Positions 14,863 to 28,483 of a stretch of 39,218 nt of DNA are shown here, piece by piece. Made by a program: the position numbers and the translations under genes. A model generated the notes under the pieces. That model ran no database searches. It saw nothing but the letters and a program-made list of their open reading frames with translations, and was not told where the DNA came from. How positions within the stretch are numbered: the first letter of the stretch is position 1; each line of letters begins with the position of its first letter. The DNA comes from DASWHK01 sp036398215 (lineage in GTDB: Bacteria > Acidobacteriota > UBA890), in NCBI GenBank assembly GCA_036398215.1, contig DASWHK010000233.1, positions 1 through 39,218 of the forward strand, written 5' to 3'.

Positions 14863-16188
14863 CTACTGAACCGCCGAAAGCTCCCCCTCGGCGGCGACGA
14901 TGCGGCCCTTCTTGACGACCACCGAAGGGGCGATCTGGCCGAAGCGGTAGGGCAGCTCGGCGGCCTCGTCGATCGCGTAGACCTGCAGGTCGGCCTGCTT
15001 GCCGGCCTCGAGGCTGCCGACGCGGTCGCCGCGGCCGACCGCCCAGGCGGCGTTGCGCGTCGCCGCCACCAGCGCCGCGTCCGGGCTCATGCGCATCAGC
15101 AGGCAGGCGAGCGCCACCACCACTCCCATCGACTCGACCGGCGAGGTGCCGGGGTTGAAATCGGTGGCCAGCGCCAGCGGCACGCCGGCCGCCTGCAGGC
15201 GGGCGGCCGGCGCCTGGCGGCGGGCCATGACGTAGAGGGGGACGGTGGGCAGCATGACGGCAATGGTCCCGGCCCCGGCCAGCGCCGCGGTGGCCTCCGG
15301 GGTCACGAAGTCGAGGTGGTCCGCCGAGACGGCCTGCAGCTCGGCGGCCAGCAACGCGCCGCCGCAATCGGAGAGCTGGTCGGCGTGGAGCTTGATGCCG
15401 AGCCCGGCGCGGCGGCCGCGCTCGAGGATCTTGCGGCACTCGCGCACGGTGAAGGCGCCGATCTCGCAAAAGACGTCGATGAAGGCGGCCCGGTCGGCGA
15501 GGGTCTCGATCATCTCGAGCACCAGATCGACGTAGCCGTCGCGGTCGTCGTGATACTCCGCCGGCAGCGCGTGGGCGCCGAGCAGGGTCGGGACCAGGTC
15601 CCAGGGGCCGGTGCCGTCGAGGCGGCGGACGACGCGCAGGATCTTGGCCTCGTCGGCGAGCGTCAGGCCGTAGCCGCTCTTGGCCTCGATCGTCGTCGTG
15701 CCGGCGACCAGCATCCGCTCGAGGCGCGCCCGGGTGGCGTCGACGAGCTCTTCCTCGTCGGCGGCGCGGGTGGCGGCGACGGTGCGGAGGATGCCGCCGC
15801 CGGCCTCGAGGATCTGCTGGTAGCTGGCCCCGACGACCCGTTGAGCGAACTCCCCGGCCCGCCAGCCGGCAAACACGACGTGGGTGTGGCAGTCGACGAA
15901 GCCGGGGAGGGCGATGCCGCCGGCGGCATCGACACGCAGGGCGTCGGGCGCCACGCGAACCGCGGCCGGCAGGCCGCTCGCCGGGCCCACGTAGACGAGC
16001 TTGTCGCCGGCGGCGGCGATCGCCGCGTCTCTTAGAACGGTGGTCTCTCCTTGCCGTTCCCCGGCCAGCGGCCCCGGCTTGCCCCCGGCCATCGTCAGGC
16101 AGGCGCGGATGTTGGTGACCACCAGCGTCGCCGCCGGCTTCTCGCCGCCGGCGCGCCGCTTGGGGCCGTCCTCAGGGCGGTCGGCCAT
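14863..16188 (-). CDS. hutI: Imidazolonepropionase
   Basis: Third step of histidine degradation: hydrolyses 4-imidazolone-5-propionate to N-formimino-glutamate in the cytoplasm. The 441-residue amidohydrolase shows P-G-F-V-D-C-H-T-H-V-V-F-A-G (metal HxH), T-T-T-I-E-A-K-S-G-Y-G-L, L-L-G-A-H-A-L-P-x-E-Y, I-K-L-H-A-D-Q-L-S-D, S-A-D-H-L-D and A-T-D-F-N-P-G-T-S-P. These are the diagnostic HutI blocks with the metal His/Asp residues. The ATG at 16188 is chosen because the 28 residues upstream are Arg/Pro-rich. The N-terminal 25 or so residues remain basic and polar, slightly longer than usual. It lies downstream of hutU on the same strand with a 127-bp gap. hutH and the last hut step are not in the window. 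Confidence 0.93.
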   Translation of the reverse strand: MADRPEDGPKRRAGGEKPAATLVVTNIRACLTMAGGKPGPLAGERQGETTVLRDAAIAAAGDKLVYVGPASGLPAAVRVAPDALRVDAAGGIALPGFVDCHTHVVFAGWRAGEFAQRVVGASYQQILEAGGGILRTVAATRAADEEELVDATRARLERMLVAGTTTIEAKSGYGLTLADEAKILRVVRRLDGTGPWDLVPTLLGAHALPAEYHDDRDGYVDLVLEMIETLADRAAFIDVFCEIGAFTVRECRKILERGRRAGLGIKLHADQLSDCGGALLAAELQAVSADHLDFVTPEATAALAGAGTIAVMLPTVPLYVMARRQAPAARLQAAGVPLALATDFNPGTSPVESMGVVVALACLLMRMSPDAALVAATRNAAWAVGRGDRVGSLEAGKQADLQVYAIDEAAELPYRFGQIAPSVVVKKGRIVAAEGELSAVQ

Positions 16189-16315
16189 CACGTGTTCGCG
16201 ACGCGGCAGACGCGGGCCTCGCCGCGCCCACGGCCGAACGGCGGCGAGAGGAGCTGCGGGCTCGTTTCCCACCTCACGGGCGCAATCACGCCCGCACGCC
16301 GCCTCACGGAGCAGA

Positions 16316-18016
<1,701 letters not shown>

Positions 18017-18133
18017 CGGCCGGCCCTTCACCGCTCGCTGCACCCCTTCCGGCAACACCTCGCCTCCTTCTCCCCCGCGGCGCATTTCTCCGAGCCCGCC
18101 ACCGTCTCCGTCCGCCGGATCCGCAAGACCCGC

Positions 18134-19717
18134 TCAGCCTTTGATGACGCCCATCGGCCGCAGGCGGAAGACCTTGTCCGAGACCCCGGCGCCGGCCATC
18201 ACGTCGACGACCTCGGCGACATCCTTGTACGCGTACGGCATCTCCTCCGCAACCGTGCGCTTGCCGGCGGCCCGCACCACGACGCCCCGCTCGCGCATCT
18301 CGCCGAACAGATCGCGGCCTTGGCTCTCGCGCTTGGCGCGGGCCCGGCTCATCACCCGGCCGGCGCCGTGGCAGGTGGATCCGAAGGTGCGGCGCATGGC
18401 GCCTTCGGCGCCGACCAGGACGTACGAGTAGCGGCCCATGTCGCCGGGCACCAGCACCGGTTGGCCGATGTCGCGGAGGCTCTCGGGGATGCGCGGGTCG
18501 CCGGCGGGGAAGGCGCGCGTCGCCCCCTTGCGGTGGACGCACAGCCGGCGACTGACGCCGTCGACCTCGTGCTCCTCGAACTTGGCGACGTTGTGGCAGA
18601 CGTCGTAGATCAGCCGCATGCCGAGGTCGTCGGGACCCATCCCCAGCACCCGCATGAAGCAATCACGGGCAAGGTGGGTGATCGTCTGCCGATTGGCCCA
18701 GGCGTAGTTGGCGGCGGCCGCCATCGCCCCCAGATAGGCGCGCCCTTCGTCCGAATCGACCGGGGCGCAGCACAGCTGGCGGTCGGGGAGCTCGATGCCG
18801 TACTTGACCACCGCCCGGTGCATGACCCCCAGAAAGTCGTCGCAGACCTGGTAGCCGAGGCCGCGCGAGCCGCAGTGGATCAGCACGCAGACGGTCCCCT
18901 CCTCGACGCCGAGCGCCGCGGCCTGCTCCGGCATGTAGACCTCGTCGGTGTAGCCGACCTCGAGGAAATGGTTGCCCGAGCCCAGGGTGCCGACCTGGCG
19001 CCTGCCGCGGTCGATGGCCCGCTCGGAGACCGCGTCGGGGTCGGCGCCCTCCAGACAGCCGTTCTCCTCGGTGTGGGGCAGGTCGCCGCGCTCGCCCATG
19101 CCGCGCTCCTCGACGGCGTAGCGGGCGCCGCCGGCCAGCAGCTTGCGCATCTCGGGCACCGACAGCGCCTTGATGGCGTTCGACGAACCCACCCCCGTCG
19201 GCACCGCCTGAAACAGCGCGTCCATCAGCTCGGCGATGCGTCCCTCGACGTCGGCGCGCCGCAGGTTGCTGGACAGCACCCGCACGCCGCAGTTGATGTC
19301 GTAGCCGACGCCGCCGGGGGAGATCACGCCACCGGCGGCGGGATCGGTGGCGGCGACGCCGCCGATCGGAAAGCCATAGCCCCAGTGAATGTCGGGCATG
19401 GCCAGCGAGAAGCCGACGATCCCCGGCAGGCAGGCGACGTTGGCGACCTGCTGGGTCGAAGCGTCGGACTCGATGTCGGCGATCAGCTCGTCGCTGGCGA
19501 AGATCCGCCCGGGGACCCGCATGCCGCCCTGCCGGGGGATCTCCCAGCAGAACTCGTCGACCCGCTGCAGCTCCACCGGCGGCGGCGAGATCGTCGGGAA
19601 GGGGGTCTTCGCGCCGGCCTTGGCGCCACGGCCGCGGCCGTCCCGCCGGCGGCGCTCGCCCTTCGGACGCTTCGGGCGCCCGCCTCGCTCTCCTCGTCGA
19701 TGGCCGGTGTTTCGCAT
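18134..19717 (-). CDS. rtcB: RtcB RNA-splicing ligase with a basic N-terminal tail
   Basis: GTP- and Mn-dependent ligase joining RNA 2',3'-cyclic phosphate or 3'-phosphate ends to 5'-OH ends. Core motifs are present: G-G-V-G-Y-D-I-N-C-G-V-R (Asp and Cys metal ligands, D140/C143), G-S-G-N-H-F-L-E-V, H-C-G-S-R-G-L-G, Y-D-V-C-H-N, H-R-K-G-A-T-R-A-F, and S-T-C-H-G-A-G-R-V-M-S-R with the histidine that becomes guanylylated. The core begins at about residue 48 (P-V-E-L-Q-R-V). The first 37 residues from the ATG at 19717 are Arg/Lys/Gly-rich (R-R-G-E-R-G-G-R-P-K-R-P-K-G), an unusual tail that could bind RNA. No strong ribosome site is seen at this ATG, so a later start is possible. Archease is encoded just upstream, its known activating partner. 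Confidence 0.93.
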   Translation of the reverse strand: MRNTGHRRGERGGRPKRPKGERRRRDGRGRGAKAGAKTPFPTISPPPVELQRVDEFCWEIPRQGGMRVPGRIFASDELIADIESDASTQQVANVACLPGIVGFSLAMPDIHWGYGFPIGGVAATDPAAGGVISPGGVGYDINCGVRVLSSNLRRADVEGRIAELMDALFQAVPTGVGSSNAIKALSVPEMRKLLAGGARYAVEERGMGERGDLPHTEENGCLEGADPDAVSERAIDRGRRQVGTLGSGNHFLEVGYTDEVYMPEQAAALGVEEGTVCVLIHCGSRGLGYQVCDDFLGVMHRAVVKYGIELPDRQLCCAPVDSDEGRAYLGAMAAAANYAWANRQTITHLARDCFMRVLGMGPDDLGMRLIYDVCHNVAKFEEHEVDGVSRRLCVHRKGATRAFPAGDPRIPESLRDIGQPVLVPGDMGRYSYVLVGAEGAMRRTFGSTCHGAGRVMSRARAKRESQGRDLFGEMRERGVVVRAAGKRTVAEEMPYAYKDVAEVVDVMAGAGVSDKVFRLRPMGVIKG

Positions 19718-19854
19718 GCTTCCAGCTGCGGGTCCTCTTCGCCCATTCAGACCGCCGGGGCGTCCGCCACGGGGACGTGTCCAGTGGCGTTGGCCCCGGT
19801 GCCCCTGAAGCAGCCCGTGGTGAAACTGTGCAACCAGCCGTTCACCGCGGCCTC

Positions 19855-20277
19855 CTAGACGTCGACGACGACGGTGGCGCGCCAGAGCCCGTCCTCCTCG
19901 CGGATGTCTAGGCCATGATAGGTGATCGCCTTGATCTCGGTGTGCAGGGTGTGCCGTTGCGGGTCGTAGGGCTCGCCGCTGAGCGTCCCGGCCACCTCGT
20001 CGCCGGCGAGCGACATGTCGGAGGCAGCCGCCGCCAGCCAGGTGTCGATCTCGAGCTGCAGGTACACCTCCTGTAACCAGCGTACCAGCCGCTCCTCGGG
20101 CGACGCACCGCGGACGCTCAAGCGCCTCTCCTGCACCGGGCGGACCGAAGGCAGGTCGTAGCAGATCTCGGCCAGCGCCCGCACGGCCTCGGCGTACAGG
20201 CCGGGGAGCCGCGGCGCCCAGACTTCGAAGCCGACGTCGGCCGTGTGGTCGATCTCGAGGTGGCCGGCGCCGCTCAA
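19855..20277 (-). CDS. Archease, RtcB activator
   Basis: A 140-residue archease. In archaea and humans this small protein speeds guanylylation and turnover of RtcB, the product of the next gene. Visible features are H-T-A-D-V-G-F-E-V at the N-terminus (metal-binding Asp), E-I-K-A-I-T-Y-H-G-L with the conserved Lys near residue 116, and a C-terminal V-V-V-D-V whose Asp corresponds to the terminal metal-binding Asp of the family. Length matches exactly. The start codon is TTG, overlapping the TGA stop of the upstream gene (T-T-G-A), so translation is probably coupled to that gene. RtcB follows after 137 nt. Confidence 0.9.
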   Translation of the reverse strand: MSGAGHLEIDHTADVGFEVWAPRLPGLYAEAVRALAEICYDLPSVRPVQERRLSVRGASPEERLVRWLQEVYLQLEIDTWLAAAASDMSLAGDEVAGTLSGEPYDPQRHTLHTEIKAITYHGLDIREEDGLWRATVVVDV

Positions 20278-21437
20278 CGCCGTGGTCCCGGCTCCCCCAT
20301 GGAGCCAGTGGCCTCAGGCAGCCGGTATACCGTGATCCCGGCGATGAACGCCTCCTCGACCGGCATGTCGCGGAGCGGCTCGAAGTAGCCGCCGAGCAGC
20401 CGGTCCCACGAGTTGAGCAAGCCGTCGCCGCCGCCCCCCGGCCCGCGGTCCTCGTACAGGACGCCGACGTGGTCCTCGATGCTGAGCAGATCGCCCGGCT
20501 GCACCTCATCGAAGGTCACCGGCCGCAGCGGCTCGGCGGTGTGATAGTAGGTGCCGTCAGCGGCGAGGAACATCTCCTCGACGATGACCGCGGCTCGCTC
20601 GGGGAGCTCCTGCCAGCCGAAGAACGGCAGCTCGCCGGCCCCCAGCCGCCGTTGGGTGGCGATCCAGAAGTCGAGGATCGTGCCGCCGATGAAGCGCTCC
20701 GCCGGATGCGCGGCCGGCGCCAGCCCGTCCGGCTGCGGCACGTAAGGCAGCCCGGAGTAGCCCTGGATCATCCCCAGCGGTTGGTCGCCGGCGCGCACCG
20801 TGACGCGGTGCGGTTGCGCCGCCACCGTCTCGGCGTGGACGCCCTCGGCCCCCGGCGAGGAAGCCTCGTCGAGCACGCGGTCGCGGTGGTCGCGGACGAC
20901 CGCCTGCGCCTTGAACCTCATGGTGCCGATCTCGACCCGCGGAAAGGCGTCGCCGGTCGGCATGATGTCGGCGGCGTGACGGTCGCGAAACCCCCAGGCG
21001 AGCATGAAGTTGTCGCCGTACCCGATGCCGGCGGGGTCGAAGTCGGGATCGAACGTCTCGTTGTCGAACCCATAGAACGGCTCGACCTTGAACCAGAGGA
21101 TCTCGAGGGCGTCCCACCACGAGCTCCAGGGCTCGACCTCGACGACCTCGGCGCCGGGGCCGCCGAGGCGAACCCGATCGACGGGGCCGAAGAAGCGTCG
21201 CCGGCCGCGCAGCTCGGCCTCGGCGACCGCGTACAGCGTTACCGCGGTGCCCGCCAGGACCTCCTTGGGAGCGACCGACGCCAGCTCGTCGCCCAAGCTG
21301 CTGGAGGCCACCCATACCCGCTGCAGCCGCGGCGTGCTCCAGGTCTGCAGGCGCGGCAATCCGAACCAGATCGACAGGGCGGCGGCGATCACCGTGGAGG
21401 CGATCAACAGGCTGCGAAGATCCCGGGGGCGGGACAC
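20274..21437 (-). CDS. Membrane-anchored, cysteine-free protein with an NlpC/P60-like look; function unknown
   Basis: A 387-residue protein with one N-terminal hydrophobic anchor (about residues 9-27) and a presumed periplasmic body. The middle is rich in Trp and acidic residues (E-P-W-S-S-W-W-D-A-L and Y-G-F-D-N-E-T-F-D-P). The C-terminal third has G-Y-S-G-L-P-Y-V, then P-G-D-L-L-S-I-E-D-H-V-G-V-L-Y-E-D, which recalls the second half of NlpC/P60-type domains (G-D-L-V..H-V-G-I-Y). I find no cysteine anywhere in the protein, so a working NlpC/P60 Cys-His site is excluded. I do not recognise a named family with confidence. It starts with GTG 2 nt after the stop of the tandem protease gene and overlaps the archease start, so it is coupled on both sides. 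Confidence 0.65.
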   Translation of the reverse strand: MSRPRDLRSLLIASTVIAAALSIWFGLPRLQTWSTPRLQRVWVASSSLGDELASVAPKEVLAGTAVTLYAVAEAELRGRRRFFGPVDRVRLGGPGAEVVEVEPWSSWWDALEILWFKVEPFYGFDNETFDPDFDPAGIGYGDNFMLAWGFRDRHAADIMPTGDAFPRVEIGTMRFKAQAVVRDHRDRVLDEASSPGAEGVHAETVAAQPHRVTVRAGDQPLGMIQGYSGLPYVPQPDGLAPAAHPAERFIGGTILDFWIATQRRLGAGELPFFGWQELPERAAVIVEEMFLAADGTYYHTAEPLRPVTFDEVQPGDLLSIEDHVGVLYEDRGPGGGGDGLLNSWDRLLGGYFEPLRDMPVEEAFIAGITVYRLPEATGSMGEPGPRR

Positions 21438-21439
21438 CG

Positions 21440-23263
21440 TCAGTCGTGAACGTCGAACCGGATCGTGACCTGCCGACCGGCGCTCTCGGGCAAGACGGTC
21501 AGGGTGACCGGGGTGCCCGACGGCAGCCGGGAAAAGGCGTCGTACCAGGCTCGCTGCTCCTCCCCCGTTATCGCCAGCGACACGCCGTCGGCGGCGACGA
21601 TCAGGTCGCCGGCGCGCAGCCCGGCGCGCGCCGCCGCGGAGGCTGCATCGAGGTTGATGACGACCACGCCCCGCCCGACCAGGTAGCCAACCCCGAAGCC
21701 GAGGTTCCTGACCCCAGCCTCGGCCGGCGGCCGAGAGGCCGCTAGCTGCAGCGCGACGACGCGGCGTACCTCTTCCACCGGGATGGCGTAGCTGCGCCGG
21801 ACGCCGGTCTCGAGGATGGCGCGCTCGGAATCACGCCCGACGAGGACGCCGACGACCCGGCCGTCCTCGCCCAATAGCGGGCCGCCGGAGTCGCCCGGCT
21901 CGGTGTTCACGGTGGTCTCGATCAGCCGGGCGAGCGGCGCCGCCCACTTGCCCTCGACGTCCAGGCCGGTGACGGTTCCCGCCAGCTCGCCGTCGCGGCG
22001 GGCGCCGAAGGCCCGGATGTGGTCGCCAACCTCGAGCTCCTCGAAGCCTCCCAGCCGCAGCGACGGCAAGTTCGAGTCGCTGTGGAAGACGATGACCGCC
22101 AGGTCGAAGCCGGCGTCGACGTACGCAACCGAGCCGATCAGCGGCGACCGCCGCGGCAAGTGGATCTCGACGCTCACGGCGTCGCGCACCACGTGCTCGT
22201 TGGTGATCAGCACCTGGCGGCCGGCGACGCCGACGACAAATCCGGAGCCCGACGCCAGCGGGTTGCCGCCGGCATCGAAGGGCAGAACACGGGCGACGGC
22301 GTCGGCGGGAGAGCCGCTCTCCGCGACGGCCGGCCCTTCGCGGCCGGGCGCCCTGCCGGCGCCGGGGCTCTCGTCGCCGCTGGCGCCGCCCGTGGCAACG
22401 CCGCCAGCGACCAGGCTCGCCGCCTCAGGGGTCAAGCCGCCGTCACCGATGAGCCTCTGGGCGACGGCGCGCGCCACGTTGATCGGGATCGCGAAGCCCA
22501 CGCCCGCGAAGCCGCCGGGCCCATTGCCGCCGTCCTCGCCGGCGATGATCGCCGTGTTGATGCCGATGACCTCGCCCCTGAGGTTGACCAGGGGGCCGCC
22601 GGAGTTGCCGCGGTTGATCGGGGCGTCGGTGATGATGAAGTCCTCGTAGGGCGCGATCCCGAGGCCACGGCGATGCAATCCGCTGATGATCCCCGCCGTC
22701 GCCGTGGCCTCGAGACCGAACGGCGCGCCGATGGCGAGGACGAACTCACCGACCTGGAGCTGGTCGGAGTCGCCGAGCGCCGCCACCGGGATCGGCCGGT
22801 CGGTAAGCACCTTGACCACCGCAACGTCGGTGGCACGGTGGATGCCGTAGACCTCCGCCGGCATGTCGAGGCCGCCGCCGACGGCGACCCGCAACCGCTC
22901 GACGCCGTCCACGACATGGGCGTTGGTCAGCACGAAACCGGCCTCGTGGACGACTACGCCGGAGCCGCTGCGCCCGGCCTCGGGGATGGTCAGGAACGCC
23001 ACCGTCGGACTCACCAGGTCGAGGACGCGCGGGATCGCGTCGACGGCGGCTCCGGTCGACAGGCTCACCGGCGTCGCTCGGCCGAGCTGCAGGGTGACTC
23101 TGGGCGCGCCGTCCGGCCGCCAGTAGGCGCTGCCGGCGATCGAGACCACGATCAATCCGACGACGATCGCTCCGACCAGGGCCGGAGCCCGCAGCCCCAT
23201 GCGCGAGTCGCCAACCTGCTCCGGATTCGTAAAGGAATCCACCGAATCAGCTCCAGCCTTCAT
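21440..23263 (-). CDS. Tandem double trypsin-like serine protease with a C-terminal PDZ domain
   Basis: A 607-residue envelope protease with an N-terminal membrane span (about residues 25-46). It has two successive HtrA/trypsin-like domains. The first (about 75-275) has the triad H116 (T-N-A-H-V-V-D), D146 (A-T-D-V-A-V-V-K) and S221 (R-G-N-S-G-G-P-L). An Ala/Gly/Pro/Glu-rich linker (about 285-325) follows. The second (about 328-505) has H357 (T-N-E-H-V-V-R), D387 (G-F-D-L-A-V-I-V) and S459 (P-G-D-S-G-G-P-L). A PDZ domain (about 518-605) closes the protein. Both triads are intact. DegP/HtrA proteins normally have one protease domain, so the duplication is unusual. An internal ATG at residue 22 is an alternative start just before the anchor. 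It is first in a coupled set with the cysteine-free protein and archease. Confidence 0.88.
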   Translation of the reverse strand: MKAGADSVDSFTNPEQVGDSRMGLRAPALVGAIVVGLIVVSIAGSAYWRPDGAPRVTLQLGRATPVSLSTGAAVDAIPRVLDLVSPTVAFLTIPEAGRSGSGVVVHEAGFVLTNAHVVDGVERLRVAVGGGLDMPAEVYGIHRATDVAVVKVLTDRPIPVAALGDSDQLQVGEFVLAIGAPFGLEATATAGIISGLHRRGLGIAPYEDFIITDAPINRGNSGGPLVNLRGEVIGINTAIIAGEDGGNGPGGFAGVGFAIPINVARAVAQRLIGDGGLTPEAASLVAGGVATGGASGDESPGAGRAPGREGPAVAESGSPADAVARVLPFDAGGNPLASGSGFVVGVAGRQVLITNEHVVRDAVSVEIHLPRRSPLIGSVAYVDAGFDLAVIVFHSDSNLPSLRLGGFEELEVGDHIRAFGARRDGELAGTVTGLDVEGKWAAPLARLIETTVNTEPGDSGGPLLGEDGRVVGVLVGRDSERAILETGVRRSYAIPVEEVRRVVALQLAASRPPAEAGVRNLGFGVGYLVGRGVVVINLDAASAAARAGLRAGDLIVAADGVSLAITGEEQRAWYDAFSRLPSGTPVTLTVLPESAGRQVTIRFDVHD

Positions 23264-23318
23264 GAAACTCGGGGGGAAGCGGCTTCACCGCCGCGGCACA
23301 GGCGCTCGCCGCACGATG

Positions 23319-23327
23319 ATCTTAGCA
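23319..23327 (-). promoter_or_regulatory. Extended -10 element upstream of the double-protease gene
   Basis: On the minus strand TGCTAAGAT occurs at 23327-23319, an extended -10 (TG-n-TAAGAT), about 56 nt before the ATG at 23263. It lies in the 177-bp gap that separates carB from the protease gene. No -35 match is evident at 17 bp, which extended -10 promoters tolerate. Confidence 0.35.
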
Positions 23328-23440
23328 TGCAAGATACGCGCCCCGGCTACCGCGAACCCAAGCATATCGGGGGTTGCCTGATCATTTCGAGGCGCTGCCG
23401 CCGGGGCTGCCGATCATGACGCGCCGCGGCCTGCGGCCGG

Positions 23441-26782
<3,342 letters not shown>

Positions 26783-26842
26783 CGCGGCGGCGCGTCAGGG
26801 GGCGGGATCGAGGCTCGGGCGACTCGCCCGGCACAGTAGCAA

Positions 26843-26856
26843 CGCCCCCGGGGGCG
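26843..26856. repeat. 14-bp GC palindrome upstream of carB
   Basis: CGCCCCCGGGGGCG is a perfect palindrome about 60 bp upstream of the carB start. It may be an operator or simply a product of extreme GC content. There is no further support. Confidence 0.25.
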
Positions 26857-27044
26857 GTCAAACACGCGCTCCGCAGCCACCGCTGGGGCGCCCATCCCGG
26901 CCGCTCGCGACCGCATGTGTCCGCCTGGACGGCGGTGTTTGCAGAGCAACCGGAGGCGAATGACGATGGGCTCGAACGGCCGGGCGACGGCGGCGACGGC
27001 GGACCAGGGCTTTCCCGCAGATTGACGGCGGCGGCGGCAAAGGG

Positions 27045-27072
27045 TTCAGCAGATGCGACACGATGCTAGAAT
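27045..27072 (+). promoter_or_regulatory. Extended -10 promoter for the efflux operon
   Basis: TGCTAGAAT at 27064-27072 is an extended -10 (TG-n-TAGAAT, five of six matches to TATAAT). A weak -35 TTCAGC lies at 27045-27050 with 16-bp spacing. Transcription would start near 27079, leaving a leader of about 120 nt before the adaptor ATG at 27200. Confidence 0.45.
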
Positions 27073-27199
27073 CACAACGTCTCATGGCGCCCGCAGCGCT
27101 CCCCGTGGCGCGAGTGTTCCGTCCGCTGCGGCCCGCCCAGTGCGTCCCCCCACGTGCCTCGCGCGGCAGCCCCGCGCCCTCTAGCCCCAGGAATAGCGC

Positions 27200-28483
27200 A
27201 TGTCCGCCAAGAAGCTGCTCATCGGCCTGCTGATCGCCGGCGTCGCCGGCGCCGGGATCGCCGCCAACGTCTGGTGGCGCGAGGCCCCGACGCCCGAGGT
27301 CCAGGTCGAGGCGGCGGCGCTCCGCGATCTCACCGCCACGGTCTCGGGCTCCGGCTCGATCCGCCCCGCCCGCGAGGTCGACATCTCGTCCAACGTCATG
27401 GGGCGGGTTACCCGGCTGGCGGTCGAGGAGGGGGCGGTCGTCGAGGCCGGCGACATGCTCGTCGAGGTCGACCCGCAGCGGCTGCAGAGCACCGTCGACC
27501 AGATGCAGGCGAGCCTGCAGTCGGCGCGCACCCAGGTGGATCAGGCGCAACAGGAGCTCGAGTACGCCCGCGAGGTCCTCGACCGCCGCGAGGGCCTCTA
27601 CCGCCAGGACCTGCTGTCGCGCGAGCTCTACGAGCAGGCGCTGCAGGACGTGCAGCGCGCCGAGCGCACCGTCGAGATGCGCGACCAGGACGTCCTGCGC
27701 CTGCAGGCCCAGCTCGCCCAGTCGCGTTACGACCTCACCCAGGTGACCATCGACGCGCCGATGGCGGGCATTATCACCAAGCTCAACATCGAGGAGGGCG
27801 AGAACGTCGTCACCGGGACGATGAACAACGCCGGCACCGTGCTGCTGACGATCGCCGACCTGTCGGTGGTCGAGGCCGAGATCCAGGTCGACGAGACCGA
27901 CGTCGTCCACGTCGAGGTCGGCCAGCCGGCCACCGTGCGCATCGACGCCTTCCCCGACGCCGGCTTCCAGGCCGTGGTCACCGAGGTCGGCAAGAGCCCG
28001 ATCGGCAGCGGCAGCGCCGCGCCGACCGCCGCCAACCAGGCGATCAACTTCAAGGTCGTGGTCCGGCTGACCGAGACCGTCCCGGGGGCGCGGCCGGGGC
28101 TGTCGGCGACCGCCGACATCGTCACCGCCACCCGCGAGAAGGCCCTGGCGGTGCCGATCCAGGCGCTGATCCTCCGCGAGGTCCAGGTCGACGAGAAGGG
28201 CGAGATCATCGGCGGCGACGATCCGCTCGCCCGCGCCGACGCCGCCGCGCTGCCGGCGGCCGACGACGCCGGAGAGCGGGTCGAGATGGAGGGGGCGTTC
28301 GTGGTCCGTGAGAGACGTGCTCTCTTCTTGCCGATCGAGATCGGCATCGCCGGCGAGCGCCACTTCGAGGTGCTCGAGGGCGTAAAAGAGGGCGACCTGA
28401 TCATCACCGGCCCCTTCGAGGTCATCCGCACGCTGGTCGACGGCGAGCGCGTCGAGGTGCAGGAGCGGCCGGCGTCGCGATGA
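27200..28483 (+). CDS. MacA-like periplasmic adaptor (membrane fusion protein)
   Basis: A 427-residue adaptor linking an inner-membrane transporter to an outer-membrane channel. An N-terminal membrane anchor (about residues 5-23) is followed by the first half of the lipoyl-like domain (S-G-S-I-R-P-A-R-E-V-D-I-S-S-N-V-M-G-R-V). An alpha-helical hairpin (about 93-178, rich in Gln/Glu/Arg) comes next, then the second lipoyl half (I-D-A-P-M-A-G-I-I-T-K-L-N-I-E-E-G) and beta-barrel segments. I-G-x-I-A-G-E-R-H-F-E-V-L-E-G-V-K-E-G-D near the end is typical of MacA-like proteins. AGGAA lies about 8 nt upstream of the ATG. The stop overlaps the next ATG by 4 nt. The two MacB-type genes that follow define the system better than the adaptor alone. 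Confidence 0.9.
   Translation: MSAKKLLIGLLIAGVAGAGIAANVWWREAPTPEVQVEAAALRDLTATVSGSGSIRPAREVDISSNVMGRVTRLAVEEGAVVEAGDMLVEVDPQRLQSTVDQMQASLQSARTQVDQAQQELEYAREVLDRREGLYRQDLLSRELYEQALQDVQRAERTVEMRDQDVLRLQAQLAQSRYDLTQVTIDAPMAGIITKLNIEEGENVVTGTMNNAGTVLLTIADLSVVEAEIQVDETDVVHVEVGQPATVRIDAFPDAGFQAVVTEVGKSPIGSGSAAPTAANQAINFKVVVRLTETVPGARPGLSATADIVTATREKALAVPIQALILREVQVDEKGEIIGGDDPLARADAAALPAADDAGERVEMEGAFVVRERRALFLPIEIGIAGERHFEVLEGVKEGDLIITGPFEVIRTLVDGERVEVQERPASR

Larger units (their letters stand above)
26783..27199. other. Divergent 417-bp intergenic region between carB and the efflux operon
   Basis: Holds the promoters of two divergent transcription units. Items seen are a 14-bp perfect palindrome CGCCCCCGGGGGCG at 26843-26856 close to the carB start, and an extended -10 at 27064-27072 facing the efflux operon. 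No credible gene crosses it and I recognise no riboswitch or known operator. A short plus-strand frame opening at ATG 27084 is out of frame with the adaptor gene and looks non-coding. Confidence 0.5.

Noticed and set aside
19483..19746. A minus-strand frame starting M-G-E-E-D-P-Q-L-E-A-C-E overlapping the RtcB N-terminus
   Set aside because: It has a plausible opening but soon becomes Arg/Ser/Pro-rich and is out of frame with the clear RtcB core. I see no sign of a frameshift joining them.
27022..27027. TTGACG as the -35 of the efflux-operon promoter
   Set aside because: It lies 39 bp from the TAGAAT hexamer, far beyond workable spacing. The extended -10 with the weak TTCAGC at 16 bp is the better reading.
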